From Marinobacter adhaerens HP15 (GTDB taxonomy: Bacteria > Pseudomonadota > Gammaproteobacteria > Pseudomonadales > Oleiphilaceae), in assembly GCF_000166295.1 (NCBI RefSeq), contig NC_017506.1:1116001-1180000 (forward strand): a stretch of DNA of 64,000 bases. The letters run 5' to 3'. Shown here in pieces: positions 18,588 through 28,607 of this stretch (position 1 is its first letter; each line of letters opens with the position of its first letter). The notes under the pieces were generated by a model. It was not told the origin of the DNA and did no database searches. It worked only from the letters and a program-made list of their open reading frames with translations. The translations under genes were made by a program, and so were the position numbers.

Positions 18588-19604
18588 ATGTATAAGGTAG
18601 CTCTCAATTTTGAGGATGGAATCACTCGTTTTATTACAACTTCACCAATGGAGACGGTGGCAAACGCTGCTTATCGTTCGGGAATTAATATCCCGCTTGA
18701 TTGCCGTGATGGTGCTTGCGGAACCTGTAAGTGCCACTGTGAGTCAGGCACCTATGAAATGGAGGGCTTCATTGAAGATGCGCTCTCTGATGAGGAGGTC
18801 AGACTGGGGTATGTGTTGACATGTCAGATGATTCCGGAATCGGATTGCGTTGTTACTGTACCAGCGTCGAGTGAGGTGTGCTTGAAAGGGGGGGCGTCAG
18901 ACATTTTTGCTGAACTGAGTGAAGTCAAACAGCTGTCACGCACAGCGTTGTCGTTTGTCGTTTCTGGAGAAGGAGTTCGTGCAATGCAGTTCTTGCCGGG
19001 CCAGTACGCCAAGATACAGGTGCCTGGAACTGATGAGTTCCGAGCATACTCCTTCAGTTCGATGGTCAACCACGCTAACGGGTTAGTGTCGTTCCTAATG
19101 CGCGTTGTGCCCGAAGGGTTGATGAGTGGCTACATGACACATAAAAGCAGCGTGGGCGATTCTATTGCTCTGAGAGGCCCTTTTGGTAGTTTTTACCTGC
19201 GTGAGGTAAAACGACCGGTGTTGATGCTAGCCGGGGGGACGGGGCTGGCGCCCTTTTTGGCGATGCTGGAAAAAATTCAGCTAGAAGGTAGCGACTATCC
19301 TATCCATATGGTTTACGGCGTTACACACGAAGTCGATCTTGTTGCGCTGGATCAGCTTGAAGCTTTCGCTGAAGCAATCGGCAACTTCACGTTTAGTGCT
19401 TGTGTGGCCTCCTCAGAGTGCGGTAGCTGGCCCCAGAAAGGTTACGTTACGCACCATATCGAACCCGAACATCTTAATGATGGAAACGTAGATATCTATT
19501 TGTGTGGCCCGCCGCCAATGGTCGACGCGGTAAGCAGTTTTATACAGGAAAAGGGTATTCAACCAGTGAGTTTCTACTATGAAAAATTTACAGCCAATAA
19601 GTAA
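18588..19604 (+). CDS. xylZ: Benzoate/toluate dioxygenase electron-transfer reductase (BenC/XylZ-like)
   Basis: A 338-residue reductase that passes electrons from NADH to the oxygenase. Domains in order: plant-type [2Fe-2S] ferredoxin with C-R-D-G-A-C-G-T-C and the later C in L-T-C-Q (residues 1-95), FAD domain with R-A-Y-S-F-S-S (about 150-157), and NAD domain with L-A-G-G-T-G-L-A-P-F-L-A and the C-terminal C-G-P-P-P-M. Length matches XylZ/BenC. It follows xylY after a nine-C tract and is less AT-rich than xylXY, marking a composition change inside the operon. Confidence 0.93.
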   Translation: MYKVALNFEDGITRFITTSPMETVANAAYRSGINIPLDCRDGACGTCKCHCESGTYEMEGFIEDALSDEEVRLGYVLTCQMIPESDCVVTVPASSEVCLKGGASDIFAELSEVKQLSRTALSFVVSGEGVRAMQFLPGQYAKIQVPGTDEFRAYSFSSMVNHANGLVSFLMRVVPEGLMSGYMTHKSSVGDSIALRGPFGSFYLREVKRPVLMLAGGTGLAPFLAMLEKIQLEGSDYPIHMVYGVTHEVDLVALDQLEAFAEAIGNFTFSACVASSECGSWPQKGYVTHHIEPEHLNDGNVDIYLCGPPPMVDAVSSFIQEKGIQPVSFYYEKFTANK

Positions 19605-19614
19605 GGAAAGTTAA

Positions 19615-20400
19615 ATGAGATTTGATCGTTTTGAGAACTGTGTTGCTGTCGTTACTGGCGCTGCCCAGGGTATCGGTCGCTCAGTTGCTTTGCAGATGGC
19701 TGCGGAAAAAGCCAGCCTGCTGCTAGTGGATCGCTCTGAGATCGTCAAAGAAGTCGCCGAGGAGGCATTGGTAGCCGGTGCGGCAACTGTGCAGACCATT
19801 GTTGTGGATCTGGAGCAGTACGCAGGAGCCTGTCAAGCAGTCGATGCGGCGGTCAGTCATTTTGGCCGTATCGACATTTTGGTCAATAACGTCGGCGGTA
19901 CGATATGGGTTCAACCTTACGAGGTCTACAACGAAGAACAGATTGAGGCAGAAATTCGTCGTTCCTTGTTTCCGACCCTCTGGTGTTCACACGCAGTTTT
20001 GACGCAGATGCAGAAACAGGAAAGCGGAGTGATTGTAAATGTGTCCTCCCTTGCAACCCGAAGCACTAACCGTGTGCCCTATGCTGCCGCCAAAGGGGGC
20101 GTAAATGCTATGACTGTGTGTATGGCGTTTGAAAATGCTAAATATGGCATCCGTATCAATGCAGTTGCACCGGGGGGGACTGATATTGGAGAGCGGAGGA
20201 TTCCGCGTAATAGTAAGCCCATGAGCCAATTGGAGAAAGAGTGGTATCAGTCCATCGTTGATGAGGCTACGGAACTGAGCTTTATGAAGCGATACAGCGC
20301 GCCGGAAGAGCAGGCTAATGCGATACTTTTTCTCGCTTCTGATGAGGCTTCTTATATTACTGGTACGGTTTTGTCGGTTGGTGGCGGATACCAAGGGTAA
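19615..20400 (+). CDS. xylL: cis-1,2-dihydroxycyclohexadiene carboxylate dehydrogenase (BenD/XylL-like)
   Basis: A 261-residue short-chain dehydrogenase that oxidises and decarboxylates the benzoate cis-diol to catechol, making NADH. The N-terminal T-G-A-A-Q-G-I-G binds the cofactor, N-N-V-G-G and N-V-S-S precede the catalytic Y-A-A-A-K. It begins ten bases after xylZ with GGAAAG upstream. Its position between reductase and ferredoxin is the same as in the TOL meta operon. The 286 bases that follow hold no complete gene and mark the next composition change. Confidence 0.92.
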   Translation: MRFDRFENCVAVVTGAAQGIGRSVALQMAAEKASLLLVDRSEIVKEVAEEALVAGAATVQTIVVDLEQYAGACQAVDAAVSHFGRIDILVNNVGGTIWVQPYEVYNEEQIEAEIRRSLFPTLWCSHAVLTQMQKQESGVIVNVSSLATRSTNRVPYAAAKGGVNAMTVCMAFENAKYGIRINAVAPGGTDIGERRIPRNSKPMSQLEKEWYQSIVDEATELSFMKRYSAPEEQANAILFLASDEASYITGTVLSVGGGYQG

Positions 20401-20686
20401 TTTTTTTACACTGGAACATGCACCTTCAATATTCGATCGCCGTGATTTGGGATTTAGTGGTCATGAGCGATTCGGAGCTCTATTTCACGAACACGATAAC
20501 GGTAACGGTAACTTTCAATATTTTGCGACCCGTACCCAGCTGGGCAATGATTGCGATGCTGCGGCCCTGCAACAAGGGCTAGCGCTAAAACGTAACATCT
20601 GTATAGATAATTTTCTGAGAGCGACAGACTGCGGAAAACATCCGGCGTTCAGCTTTGTCTAAGACAGATTGATTGGGAGAGTGGGC
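20401..20686 (+). other. Orphan fragment between xylL and xylT
   Basis: An open frame from about 20402 to 20662 has no start of its own but reads like a protein tail (F-G-A-L-F-H-E-H-D-N and L-K-R-N-I-C-I-D-N-F-L-R-A-T-D-C-G-K-H). I do not recognise the family. It could be the C-terminal remnant of a gene lost when the GC-rich ferredoxin-to-tautomerase block was joined to the upstream dioxygenase genes. No terminator was seen, so transcription may continue through it. Confidence 0.4.
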
Positions 20687-21019
20687 ATGGTCAGAGTCCA
20701 AGTGTCTAATCGTACAACAGGAGACCACTTCAAATGCCAGGCTGGCCAGAGCGTACTTAAGGCCATGGAGCAGCAGGGCGTAAAGTGTGTTCCCGTGGGT
20801 TGCCGGGGCGGTGGTTGCGGATTCTGCAAGATCCGGGTGGTCGAGGGTGAATACGAGTGCGGAAAGATGAGCCGCGCACACGCACCGCCCGAAGCCATTG
20901 AACAGGGGGAGGTCCTGGCCTGCCGGATCTATCCGGTCACCGATCTGACTATTGAGTGCCTGGAGCCATCCGCGCCGGGCGAAACGAGCGAGCAAACAAC
21001 AACAAGAGCGTTGAGGTAA
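20687..21019 (+). CDS. xylT: Plant-type [2Fe-2S] ferredoxin (XylT-like)
   Basis: A 110-residue ferredoxin with C-x4-C-x2-C spacing (C-R-G-G-G-C-G-F-C) and a fourth cysteine in L-A-C-R-I-Y-P. XylT-type ferredoxins reduce the active-site iron of catechol 2,3-dioxygenase after oxidative inactivation by substituted catechols. ATG 20687 is preferred over a TTG at 20669 because GGGAGA lies seven bases upstream of it. It ends five bases before xylE, matching the fixed T-E pairing of TOL-type operons. Confidence 0.92.
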   Translation: MVRVQVSNRTTGDHFKCQAGQSVLKAMEQQGVKCVPVGCRGGGCGFCKIRVVEGEYECGKMSRAHAPPEAIEQGEVLACRIYPVTDLTIECLEPSAPGETSEQTTTRALR

Positions 21020-21024
21020 CTGTT

Positions 21025-21948
21025 ATGAAAAAAGGTGTAATACGTCCCGGTCACGTCCAGCTCCGAGTTCTCGATATGGACGAAGCCCTTCAACACTACA
21101 CCGACCTTCTGGGTCTGATCGAAACCGATCGCGATGATCAGGGCAGGGTCTATCTGAAGGCTTGGTCCGAAGTAGACAAATTCTCCGTGGTACTGCGCGA
21201 AGCTGACGAGCCAGGCTGTGATTTTATGGCCTTCAAGGTGCTGGACGAAGATACCCTGAACCAGCTGGAGAAGGACCTGGTAACCTTTGGCGTTGAAGTA
21301 GAACAGGTGCCGGCGGAAGAGCTTAAGGATTGTGGCCGCCGAGTTCGCTTCACCGTTCCCTCCGGGCATGCTTTCGAGCTTTTTGCCGACAAGAAGTACA
21401 CCGGCAAGTGGGGCCTGTCCAGTGTCAACCCGGAAGCTTGGCCTCGTGGTCTGCGAGGTATGAAAGCCGTTCGCTTTGACCACTGCCTGTTTTACGGTCC
21501 TGAGCTGGCAGCGGTCTACGACATCTTTGTCAATGTCCTCGGTTTCGACCTGGCCGAGCAAGTGTTGGATCCGCAAGGCACCAGAGTGTCGCAGTTCCTG
21601 ACGGTCTCCATGAAGGAGCACGATATTGCCTTCATTCACCATGAAGAGCCAGGGAAATTTCACCACGCGTCTTTCCACCTGGAAACCTGGGAAGACGTGC
21701 TGCGGGCCGCGGACCTGATCACCATGACCGATACCTCCATTGATATCGGCCCGACCCGTCATGGCCTCACCCACGGCAAAACCATCTATTTCTTCGATCC
21801 GTCCGGTAACCGCAACGAAGTGTTTTGTGGAGGGGATTACTTCTATCCGGATCACAAACCGGTTACCTGGACGACGGACGAGCTCGGCAAAGCGATCTTC
21901 TACCACGACCGTACGCTGAACGAGCGCTTCATGGCGGTTCTGACGTAA
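21025..21948 (+). CDS. xylE: Catechol 2,3-dioxygenase (extradiol, type I)
   Basis: A 307-residue enzyme, the exact length of XylE, that cleaves catechol next to the hydroxyls to give 2-hydroxymuconic semialdehyde. It consists of two vicinal-oxygen-chelate modules; Fe(II) ligands are expected in R-F-D-H-C-L, in K-F-H-H-A-S-F-H and at the Glu of the C-terminal R-N-E-V-F box. The ATG at 21025 is chosen from family length and from GAGG upstream; an upstream in-frame ATG lies inside xylT. It is the committing step of the meta pathway. Confidence 0.95.
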   Translation: MKKGVIRPGHVQLRVLDMDEALQHYTDLLGLIETDRDDQGRVYLKAWSEVDKFSVVLREADEPGCDFMAFKVLDEDTLNQLEKDLVTFGVEVEQVPAEELKDCGRRVRFTVPSGHAFELFADKKYTGKWGLSSVNPEAWPRGLRGMKAVRFDHCLFYGPELAAVYDIFVNVLGFDLAEQVLDPQGTRVSQFLTVSMKEHDIAFIHHEEPGKFHHASFHLETWEDVLRAADLITMTDTSIDIGPTRHGLTHGKTIYFFDPSGNRNEVFCGGDYFYPDHKPVTWTTDELGKAIFYHDRTLNERFMAVLT

Positions 21949-21980
21949 TCATCGAATTGATGAAACCGGGCAAAGCAGCA

Positions 21981-23441
21981 ATGAAAGAAATCAAGCACCA
22001 CATTAACGGGCAGTACGTGAGCTCTTGCAGTAGTCGGCTGTTCGACAACGTCAATCCCGCAAACGGCAAAATAATCAGCAAGGTGCACGAAGCCGGTCGG
22101 GAAGAGGTGGACGCCGCAGTGAAGGCCGCAAGAGCCGCACTGCGGGGCCCCTGGGGCAAGATGACCTTGGACGAACGCACCAGCATCCTGCACAAGGTGG
22201 CCGATGGCATCAATGCCCGGTTTGACGAGTTCCTGGAGGGGGAATGCCTCGATACTGGCAAGCCGAAGTCCATGGCGAGCCATATCGACATTCCCCGGGG
22301 GGCCGCCAACTTCAAAGTGTTCGCGGACATGATCAAGAACGTGCCCACCGAATCCTTTGAAATGCCGACCCCGGATGGTACCGGTGCCCTGAACTATGCC
22401 GTCCGTCGCCCCAAAGGCGTGATTGGTGTTATCAGTCCATGGAATCTGCCACTGCTGCTGATGACCTGGAAAGTTGGCCCCGCCCTGGCGTGTGGTAACA
22501 CCGTGGTGGTCAAGCCTTCCGAAGAAACGCCCACTACCACCACCCTGTTAGGCGAGGTGATGAAAGAAGCGGGTGTACCGGACGGCGTGTTCAATGTGGT
22601 TCACGGTTTCGGCGGAGATTCGGCCGGTGCCTTCCTGACCGAGCATCCCCAGGTGGATGGCATTACCTTTACCGGCGAAATCGGCACCGGCGAAGTCATC
22701 ATGAAAGCCGCTGCAAAGGGCATCCGGGATATCTCCCTGGAGTTGGGTGGCAAGAACGCCGGCGTAGTGTTCGCCGACTGCGACATAGATAAGGCCATTG
22801 AGGGCACCATGCGCTCAGCCTTCGCCAATTGTGGTCAGGTTTGTCTGGGCACTGAGCGGGTTTACGTTGAACGTTCCATCTTCGATGAGTTCGTAGGCCG
22901 ACTGAAAGAGGCTGCGGAGGGCATGAAGATTGGCCCTCCGGATGACGCCGAGGCGGATATGGGCCCGCTGGTCAGCCTTAATCACCGGGAGAAAGTCTTG
23001 TCTTATTATCAGAAAGCTGTGGATGACGGCGCTACGGTGGTTACCGGTGGTGGTGTACCGGAGATGCCGGAAGCTCTGGCTGGTGGTGCCTGGGTTCAGC
23101 CCACCATCTGGACCGGTTTGCCGGAAGATTCGGCGGTGATTACCGATGAAATCTTCGGCCCCTGTTGCCATATCCGTCCCTTCGATACCGAAGAGGAAGC
23201 TATCGAACTGGCCAACAGCCTGCCTTACGGGCTGGCCTCCGCGATCTGGAGTGAAAACATCACTCGCGCACATCGGGTCGCGGGTCAGATTGAAGCTGGA
23301 ATTATCTGGGTCAATAGCTGGTTCCTGCGGGATCTTAGGACCCCCTTTGGTGGCAGTAAGCAGTCCGGTATTGGCCGCGAGGGCGGTGTGCACTCCCTAG
23401 AGTTCTACACCGAGATGAAAAACATTTGCGTGAAATTGTGA
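21981..23441 (+). CDS. xylG: 2-hydroxymuconic semialdehyde dehydrogenase
   Basis: A 486-residue NAD-dependent aldehyde dehydrogenase, equal in length to XylG, that oxidises the ring-cleavage semialdehyde to 4-oxalocrotonate. Visible are the cofactor region P-W-N-L-P-L-L-L, catalytic Glu in L-E-L-G-G-K-N, and the nucleophile in N-C-G-Q-V-C-L-G-T-E-R-V-Y. ATG 21981 starts M-K-E-I-K-H as in XylG; an ATG seven codons upstream (21960) is possible. It starts the dehydrogenative branch that also uses XylH and XylI. Confidence 0.94.
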   Translation: MKEIKHHINGQYVSSCSSRLFDNVNPANGKIISKVHEAGREEVDAAVKAARAALRGPWGKMTLDERTSILHKVADGINARFDEFLEGECLDTGKPKSMASHIDIPRGAANFKVFADMIKNVPTESFEMPTPDGTGALNYAVRRPKGVIGVISPWNLPLLLMTWKVGPALACGNTVVVKPSEETPTTTTLLGEVMKEAGVPDGVFNVVHGFGGDSAGAFLTEHPQVDGITFTGEIGTGEVIMKAAAKGIRDISLELGGKNAGVVFADCDIDKAIEGTMRSAFANCGQVCLGTERVYVERSIFDEFVGRLKEAAEGMKIGPPDDAEADMGPLVSLNHREKVLSYYQKAVDDGATVVTGGGVPEMPEALAGGAWVQPTIWTGLPEDSAVITDEIFGPCCHIRPFDTEEEAIELANSLPYGLASAIWSENITRAHRVAGQIEAGIIWVNSWFLRDLRTPFGGSKQSGIGREGGVHSLEFYTEMKNICVKL

Positions 23442-23448
23442 GCTGACC

Positions 23449-24309
23449 ATGACTGTACCTGAAAAGAGCCCGGAAATCGGGCGTGAGATAACCGCCGCCG
23501 GCTACCGCACCAACGTCCATGATCATGGCGAGGGAGGTGTTCCGGTCATGATGATTCATGGCTCCGGCCCCGGCGTGACCGCTTGGGCGAACTGGCGCCT
23601 GGTGATTCCGGAGCTTGCCAAAAACCGTCGAGTGGTAGCCCCGGATATGCTGGGCTTCGGCTACAGCGAGCGTCCGGAGGACCAGATCTACAACCGTGAG
23701 AGATGGGTGAAGCACGCGATTGGCGTGATGGATGAACTTGGGTTGGAACAGGTGGATCTGGTTGGCAATTCCTTTGGGGGTGGGCTGGCGCTGGCGCTGG
23801 CGATTGAGCATCCAAAGCGTATTCGTCGTCTGGTGCTGATGGGTTCAGCGGGAGTCCGTTTTCCTATCACCGAAGGGCTGGATGAAGTCTGGGGTTACGA
23901 GCCTTCGCTCGACAACATGCGACGCCTGATGGATGTGTTTGCTTTTAACAAAGGCTTGCTTACCGACGAACTGGCGGAAATGCGCTATGAAGCCAGTATT
24001 CGTCCGGGGTTCCAGGAATCCTTTGCGGCCATGTTTCCGGCCCCGCGCCAGCGCTGGGTCGATAATCTGGCCAGTAACGAAGACGACATCCGGGCGCTGA
24101 CCCACGAGACCCTGATCATACACGGCCGTGAAGACGAAGTGATTCCACTGGAAGCGTCCTTGAGGCTGGCAGAACTCATTGACCGGGCTCAGCTTCATGT
24201 GTTCGGCCGTTGTGGCCACTGGACGCAGATCGAACATGCCGATCGGTTCGCGCGGCTAGTGAACGACTTCCTGACCGAAGCCGATCAGGCCGCTGTCGGA
24301 GGTAATTAA
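23449..24309 (+). CDS. xylF: 2-hydroxymuconic semialdehyde hydrolase
   Basis: A 286-residue alpha/beta hydrolase that cleaves the C-C bond of the ring-fission product to 2-hydroxypenta-2,4-dienoate and formate (acetate for methyl substrates). The H-G-S-G-P-G oxyanion segment, nucleophile elbow G-N-S-F-G-G, acid in H-G-R-E-D-E-V and histidine in R-C-G-H-W form the expected set. It starts seven bases after xylG and its stop codon overlaps the start of xylJ, indicating coupled translation. Confidence 0.93.
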   Translation: MTVPEKSPEIGREITAAGYRTNVHDHGEGGVPVMMIHGSGPGVTAWANWRLVIPELAKNRRVVAPDMLGFGYSERPEDQIYNRERWVKHAIGVMDELGLEQVDLVGNSFGGGLALALAIEHPKRIRRLVLMGSAGVRFPITEGLDEVWGYEPSLDNMRRLMDVFAFNKGLLTDELAEMRYEASIRPGFQESFAAMFPAPRQRWVDNLASNEDDIRALTHETLIIHGREDEVIPLEASLRLAELIDRAQLHVFGRCGHWTQIEHADRFARLVNDFLTEADQAAVGGN

Positions 24310-25094
24310 TGGAACAGTCAAAAATTCAGGCGCTTGGCGACGAGCTGTACCAGGCCATGTTGAGCCGGGAGGCGGTCGAACCGCTGACCGGCCGTGGTGA
24401 GGACATCAGCATTGACGATGCCTACCACATTTCCCTGCGCATGCTCGAACGCCGTCTCGCGGACGGTGCATCGATCATCGGCAAGAAGATCGGTGTGACC
24501 AGCAAGGCCGTCCAGAACATGCTGAATGTACATCAACCGGACTTCGGGTACCTGACCGACGACATGGTGTTCAACAGCGGCGAAACCGTGCGGATCAGCG
24601 ACAGATTGATTGCGCCGCGAGCCGAAGGCGAAATTGCCTTTATTCTGAAGAAAGATCTGAGCGGGCCGGGCGTCACTAATGCCGATGTACTGGCAGCGAC
24701 AGAATGCGTGATGCCGTGTTTCGAGATTGTCGACTCCCGCATCCAGGACTGGAAGATCGCGATTCAGGACACCATTGCAGACAACGCCTCTTGCGGCCTG
24801 TTCGTACTGGGTGACCAAGCGGTGTCTCCGCGCAAGGTGGACCTGGTGACCTGCGGCATGGTGGTGGAGAAGAACGGCAGCGTGCTGAGCGCTGGCGCCG
24901 GCGCTGCTGCACTGGGCTCCCCGGTGAACTGCGTGACCTGGCTGGCCAATACCCTGGGCGAATTCGGCATCACCCTGAAGGCCGGCGAAGTCATCCTGTC
25001 CGGCTCCCTGGTACCACTGGAGCCGGTCAAGGCCGGCGACTACATGCGGGTGGATATCGGCGGCATCGGCAGCGCCTCGGTGCGCTTTGCCTGA
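24309..25094 (+). CDS. xylJ: 2-oxopent-4-enoate hydratase (2-hydroxypenta-2,4-dienoate hydratase)
   Basis: A 261-residue protein of the fumarylacetoacetase/hydratase fold that adds water to 2-hydroxypentadienoate, giving 4-hydroxy-2-oxovalerate. Family markers are G-K-K-I-G-V-T-S, the metal-binding A-E-G-E-I-A-F and E-I-V-D-S-R-I. It is a clear homologue of the XylI-like gene downstream, with which it shares the D-N-A-S segment. The TAATG overlap with xylF supports the start. Confidence 0.93.
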   Translation: MEQSKIQALGDELYQAMLSREAVEPLTGRGEDISIDDAYHISLRMLERRLADGASIIGKKIGVTSKAVQNMLNVHQPDFGYLTDDMVFNSGETVRISDRLIAPRAEGEIAFILKKDLSGPGVTNADVLAATECVMPCFEIVDSRIQDWKIAIQDTIADNASCGLFVLGDQAVSPRKVDLVTCGMVVEKNGSVLSAGAGAAALGSPVNCVTWLANTLGEFGITLKAGEVILSGSLVPLEPVKAGDYMRVDIGGIGSASVRFA

Positions 25095-25120
25095 TTGATA
25101 AGAACAATGAGGAAAAGGCT

Positions 25121-26056
25121 ATGAGCAAGAAAATCAAGGCAGCGATCATCGGCTCGGGCAACATCGGCACCGACCTGATGATCAAGATCCTGCGCAACGG
25201 CAAGAACATTGAAATGGGAGCCATGGTCGGTATCGATCCGGAGTCGGACGGCCTTGCCCGTGCCGCCCGGATGGGCGTGGCCACGACCCATGAAGGCGTG
25301 GACGGCCTGGTGAAGATGCCGGAGTTTGCCGACATCGACATTGTGTTCGATGCCACCTCTGCGAGGGCTCATAGGCACAACGAAGTGTTCCTGCGGGGCC
25401 ATAAAGAGACCATCAAGATCATCGACATGACCCCGGCGGCCATCGGTCCCTACTGCGTGCCGGTGGTCAATCTGGAGCGGAACCTGGCCGAAGGTAACGT
25501 CAACATGGTCACCTGCGGCGGTCAGGCCACCATTCCCATGGTGGCGGCGGTGTCCCGGGTAGCCAAGGCTCACTACGCCGAGATTGTGGCCTCCATCTCC
25601 AGCAAGTCGGCCGGCCCCGGCACCCGTGCCAACATCGACGAATTTACCGAAACAACCTCCCGGGCTATCGAAGTAGTCGGCGGCGCGCAGAAGGGTAAGG
25701 CCATCATCATTCTGAATCCGGCCGAGCCACCGCTACTGATGCGGGATACCGTCTACGTACTTTCGGATGCCGCCGACAAGGCCGAAGTGGAAGCCTCCGT
25801 GGAAGAGATGGTCAAGGCCGTCAACAGCTACGTGCCGGGCTACCGCCTCAAGCAGAAAGTGCAGTTCGACGACATCCCCGAAGACCAGCCCATGAACGTC
25901 CCGGGCCTGGGTCGCTTCAGCGGCCTGAAGACTTCCATCTTCCTGGAGGTCGAGGGCGCCGCCCATTACCTGCCGGCCTACGCCGGAAACCTGGACATCA
26001 TGACCTCCGCGGCACTCGGCACCGCCGAGCGCATCGCCGAATCGCTGGTCAACTGA
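25121..26056 (+). CDS. xylQ: Acetaldehyde dehydrogenase (CoA-acylating)
   Basis: A 311-residue enzyme that converts acetaldehyde, NAD and CoA to acetyl-CoA; it channels aldehyde from its aldolase partner. N-terminal G-S-G-N-I-G-T-D-L binds NAD, and the catalytic cysteine lies in [19 protein letters not shown] stands before ATG 25121. It directly precedes the aldolase gene, as in other meta operons, and the two proteins form a complex. Confidence 0.95.
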   Translation: MSKKIKAAIIGSGNIGTDLMIKILRNGKNIEMGAMVGIDPESDGLARAARMGVATTHEGVDGLVKMPEFADIDIVFDATSARAHRHNEVFLRGHKETIKIIDMTPAAIGPYCVPVVNLERNLAEGNVNMVTCGGQATIPMVAAVSRVAKAHYAEIVASISSKSAGPGTRANIDEFTETTSRAIEVVGGAQKGKAIIILNPAEPPLLMRDTVYVLSDAADKAEVEASVEEMVKAVNSYVPGYRLKQKVQFDDIPEDQPMNVPGLGRFSGLKTSIFLEVEGAAHYLPAYAGNLDIMTSAALGTAERIAESLVN

Positions 26057-26069
26057 GGAGGAACGAACC

Positions 26070-27107
26070 ATGACTTTTAATCCCGGCAAGAAACTCTACA
26101 TCTCCGACGTGACGCTGCGGGATGGCAGCCACGCGATCCGACATCAGTACTCCATCAAGAACGTGCAGGACATTGCCCGTGCATTGGACAAGGCCAAGGT
26201 CGACTCCATTGAAGTGGCCCACGGCGACGGACTGCAGGGCTCCAGCTTCAATTACGGATTCGGCGCCCACACCGACCTGGAGTGGATCGAAGCGGTGTCC
26301 GAAGTCATTGAACACGCCAAAATCGCCACCCTGCTGTTGCCCGGCATCGGCACCGTCCACGACCTGGACAACGCGTACAACGCCGGCGCCCGGATTGTTC
26401 GGGTGGCCACCCACTGCACCGAAGCGGATGTGTCCAGGCAGCACATCGAACACGCCCGCAAACTGGGCATGGACACCGTGGGCTTCCTGATGATGAGCCA
26501 CATGCAGACCCCACAGGGCCTGGCAGAGCAGGCCAAGCTGATGGAAGACTACGGCGCTACGTGCCTCTACGTGGTCGACTCCGGCGGCGCCATGAACATG
26601 AACGACATTCGCGACCGCTTCCGGGCGCTCAAGGATGTGCTCAAGCCGGAGACCCAAACGGGAATGCACGCTCACCACAACCTCGCCCTGGGCGTGGCCA
26701 ATTCCATTGTTGCCGTCGAGGAAGGCTGCGACCGGATTGATGCCTCATTGGCCGGCATGGGGGCTGGTGCCGGCAACGCGCCGCTGGAAGTGTGTATTGC
26801 GGCCTTTGACAAGATGGGCTGGGAGCATGGCACGGACGTGTACGCCCTGATGGATGCGGCCGATGACATTGTGCGCCCTCTGCAGGACCGCCCGGTGCGG
26901 GTGGACCGGGAAACCCTGGCCCTGGGTTATGCCGGGGTTTACTCCAGCTTCCTGCGCCATTCGGAAGTGGCGGCGCAGAAGTACGGTCTGAAGGCTGTGG
27001 ATATTTTGGTTGAGTTGGGCAAGCGCCGCATGGTTGGCGGCCAGGAAGACATGATCGTGGATGTGGCGCTGGATCTGCTGGCGGCACAGAAGGAGCAAAA
27101 CGCATGA
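26070..27107 (+). CDS. xylK: 4-hydroxy-2-oxovalerate aldolase
   Basis: A 345-residue HMGL-like TIM-barrel aldolase that splits 4-hydroxy-2-oxovalerate into pyruvate and acetaldehyde. The opening [10 protein letters not shown] metal and base motif, the Y-V-V-D-S-G-G segment and the metal-binding G-M-H-A-H-H-N are present, and the C-terminal domain contacts the dehydrogenase partner. GAGGAG precedes the ATG. It overlaps xylI by four bases. Confidence 0.95.
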   Translation: MTFNPGKKLYISDVTLRDGSHAIRHQYSIKNVQDIARALDKAKVDSIEVAHGDGLQGSSFNYGFGAHTDLEWIEAVSEVIEHAKIATLLLPGIGTVHDLDNAYNAGARIVRVATHCTEADVSRQHIEHARKLGMDTVGFLMMSHMQTPQGLAEQAKLMEDYGATCLYVVDSGGAMNMNDIRDRFRALKDVLKPETQTGMHAHHNLALGVANSIVAVEEGCDRIDASLAGMGAGAGNAPLEVCIAAFDKMGWEHGTDVYALMDAADDIVRPLQDRPVRVDRETLALGYAGVYSSFLRHSEVAAQKYGLKAVDILVELGKRRMVGGQEDMIVDVALDLLAAQKEQNA

Positions 27108-27898
27108 GCAAGACATTGAGCCAAGAGCAGGTTCTGGCCCTGGCCGAGCACGTGGAAAATGCCGAACTTCAGGCCCACGATATCACCAAGGTCACCAACG
27201 ACTTCCCTGACATGACCTTTGAGGATGCCTACGACGTACAGTGGGAAATCCGCCGCCGTAAGGAAGCCCGGGGCAACAAGATCGTGGGCATGAAAATGGG
27301 CCTGACCTCCTGGGCCAAGATGGCCCAGATGGGCGTTGAAACGCCCATCTATGGCTTCTTGGCTGATTATTTCAGCGTACCCGATGGCGGGGTGGTCAAC
27401 ACCAAAGAACTGATCCATCCGAAAATCGAAGCCGAGATTGCCTTTGTCACCAAGGCTCCACTCAAAGGCCCCGGCTGTCACATCGGCCAGGTTCTGGCTG
27501 CAACGGATTTCGTCATCCCCGCCGTGGAAGTCATCGACTCGCGCTATGAGAACTTCAAATTTGATCTGGTAAGTGTGGTAGCGGACAACGCCTCGTCCAC
27601 CCGCTTCATCACCGGTGGTCAGATGGCCGACGTTGCCGATGTCGACCTGAAAACTCTAGGTGTGGTCGTCGAGAAGAACGGCGAAGTCGTTGATGTCGGA
27701 GCCGGCGCTGCTGTTCTCGGCCACCCGGCCTCTAGCGTGGCGATGTTGGCCAACCTGCTGGCAGAGCGTGGCGAACACATTCCGGCCGGAACTTTCATCA
27801 TGACCGGCGGCATTACCGCGGCGATTACCGTTGAGCCCGGTGACAACATCACGGTTCGTTACCAGGGCCTGGGTACCGTGTCCGCCCGGTTCGAATAA
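27104..27898 (+). CDS. xylI: 4-oxalocrotonate decarboxylase
   Basis: A 264-residue protein of the hydratase/decarboxylase fold that decarboxylates the keto form of 4-oxalocrotonate to 2-hydroxypenta-2,4-dienoate, supplying XylJ. Metal ligands lie in K-I-E-A-E-I-A-F and E-V-I-D-S-R-Y. It is related to the XylJ-like protein but longer at the N-terminus. ATGA overlap with the aldolase gene shows coupling. Confidence 0.93.
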   Translation: MSKTLSQEQVLALAEHVENAELQAHDITKVTNDFPDMTFEDAYDVQWEIRRRKEARGNKIVGMKMGLTSWAKMAQMGVETPIYGFLADYFSVPDGGVVNTKELIHPKIEAEIAFVTKAPLKGPGCHIGQVLAATDFVIPAVEVIDSRYENFKFDLVSVVADNASSTRFITGGQMADVADVDLKTLGVVVEKNGEVVDVGAGAAVLGHPASSVAMLANLLAERGEHIPAGTFIMTGGITAAITVEPGDNITVRYQGLGTVSARFE

Positions 27899-27907
27899 GG
27901 GGGTTCC

Positions 27908-28099
27908 ATGCCAGTTGCGCAAATCAATATCCTTGAGGGTCGCTCGGATGAGCAGAAGGAAATGCTGATCCGGGAGGTAACCGATGCGATTTCACGGTCG
28001 TTGGGAGCGCCGGTGGAAAGTATCCGGATCATTATTACCGAAATGCCCAAGCAGCATTTTGGAATTGGCGGCCAGTCGGCGAAGATGCTTGGGCGCTGA
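27908..28099 (+). CDS. xylH: 4-oxalocrotonate tautomerase
   Basis: A 63-residue protein, usual size for the hexameric tautomerase that converts the enol to the keto form of 4-oxalocrotonate. The mature protein begins with Pro after Met removal, the catalytic base, and Arg residues in L-E-G-R and near S-I-R complete the site. It ends the operon. A rho-independent terminator stands 210 bases downstream. Confidence 0.93.
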   Translation: MPVAQINILEGRSDEQKEMLIREVTDAISRSLGAPVESIRIIITEMPKQHFGIGGQSAKMLGR

Positions 28100-28312
28100 G
28101 CTGCAGTTTCTGAATAGGCCTACTTCGGAGGAAGTGTTTGGGAGACTCTGAGTAAGTTGCCCAACGTCAACAATAATAGGGATGGCGCCACCCTCATAGG
28201 ACTCGCCGCGTTCAGAGATTGATGCTTCAGATATTGCCACTGATTCAGAGCGACGAGTCAAACTTCGCGCAAGAATTCTGAGTTGTAAATGTGCGTCTCC
28301 GCACACCCTTTG

Positions 28313-28334
28313 CCCCGCTCTGCGGGGTTTTTTT
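28313..28334 (+). terminator. Operon terminator
   Basis: CCCCGC, a three-base loop, GCGGGG and seven T residues form a textbook terminator on the plus strand. It is the likely end of the catabolic transcript. The remaining 270 bases up to the convergent RND gene show no gene. Confidence 0.85.
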
Positions 28335-28607
28335 GGCTCGCCCGGCACGGCGCACCGCTGGAGCTAAAAGTAGCTCCCGCGAGTTCGCAAGAGCGGAGGA
28401 AGTGAGGCGCAACTGAGAAAGTACGACTGACGTGGGGAGGAAGCGCGTGGAGCAGAAACCGTGAGTCGATGAACAAGAATCGGATGCGAGGCACTGCCAA
28501 GAAGGGCGGGTGAGCAAGAGTTTACCGGCAACAGGTTATGTGCGGTACTGTGCTGCGCTGCGCCGACCTTTTTGACCTTGCGAAAATTGACACTATTCCG
28601 ACTTTCC

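Noticed and set aside
20929..21906. Long minus-strand open frame opposite xylE (325 codons)
   Set aside because: It mirrors the xylE gene, which has the exact family length and motifs; no ribosome site or family features on the other strand.
28100..28312. Additional meta-pathway gene (xylS or xylR equivalent) after xylH
   Set aside because: The stretch has no open frame of useful length before the terminator.
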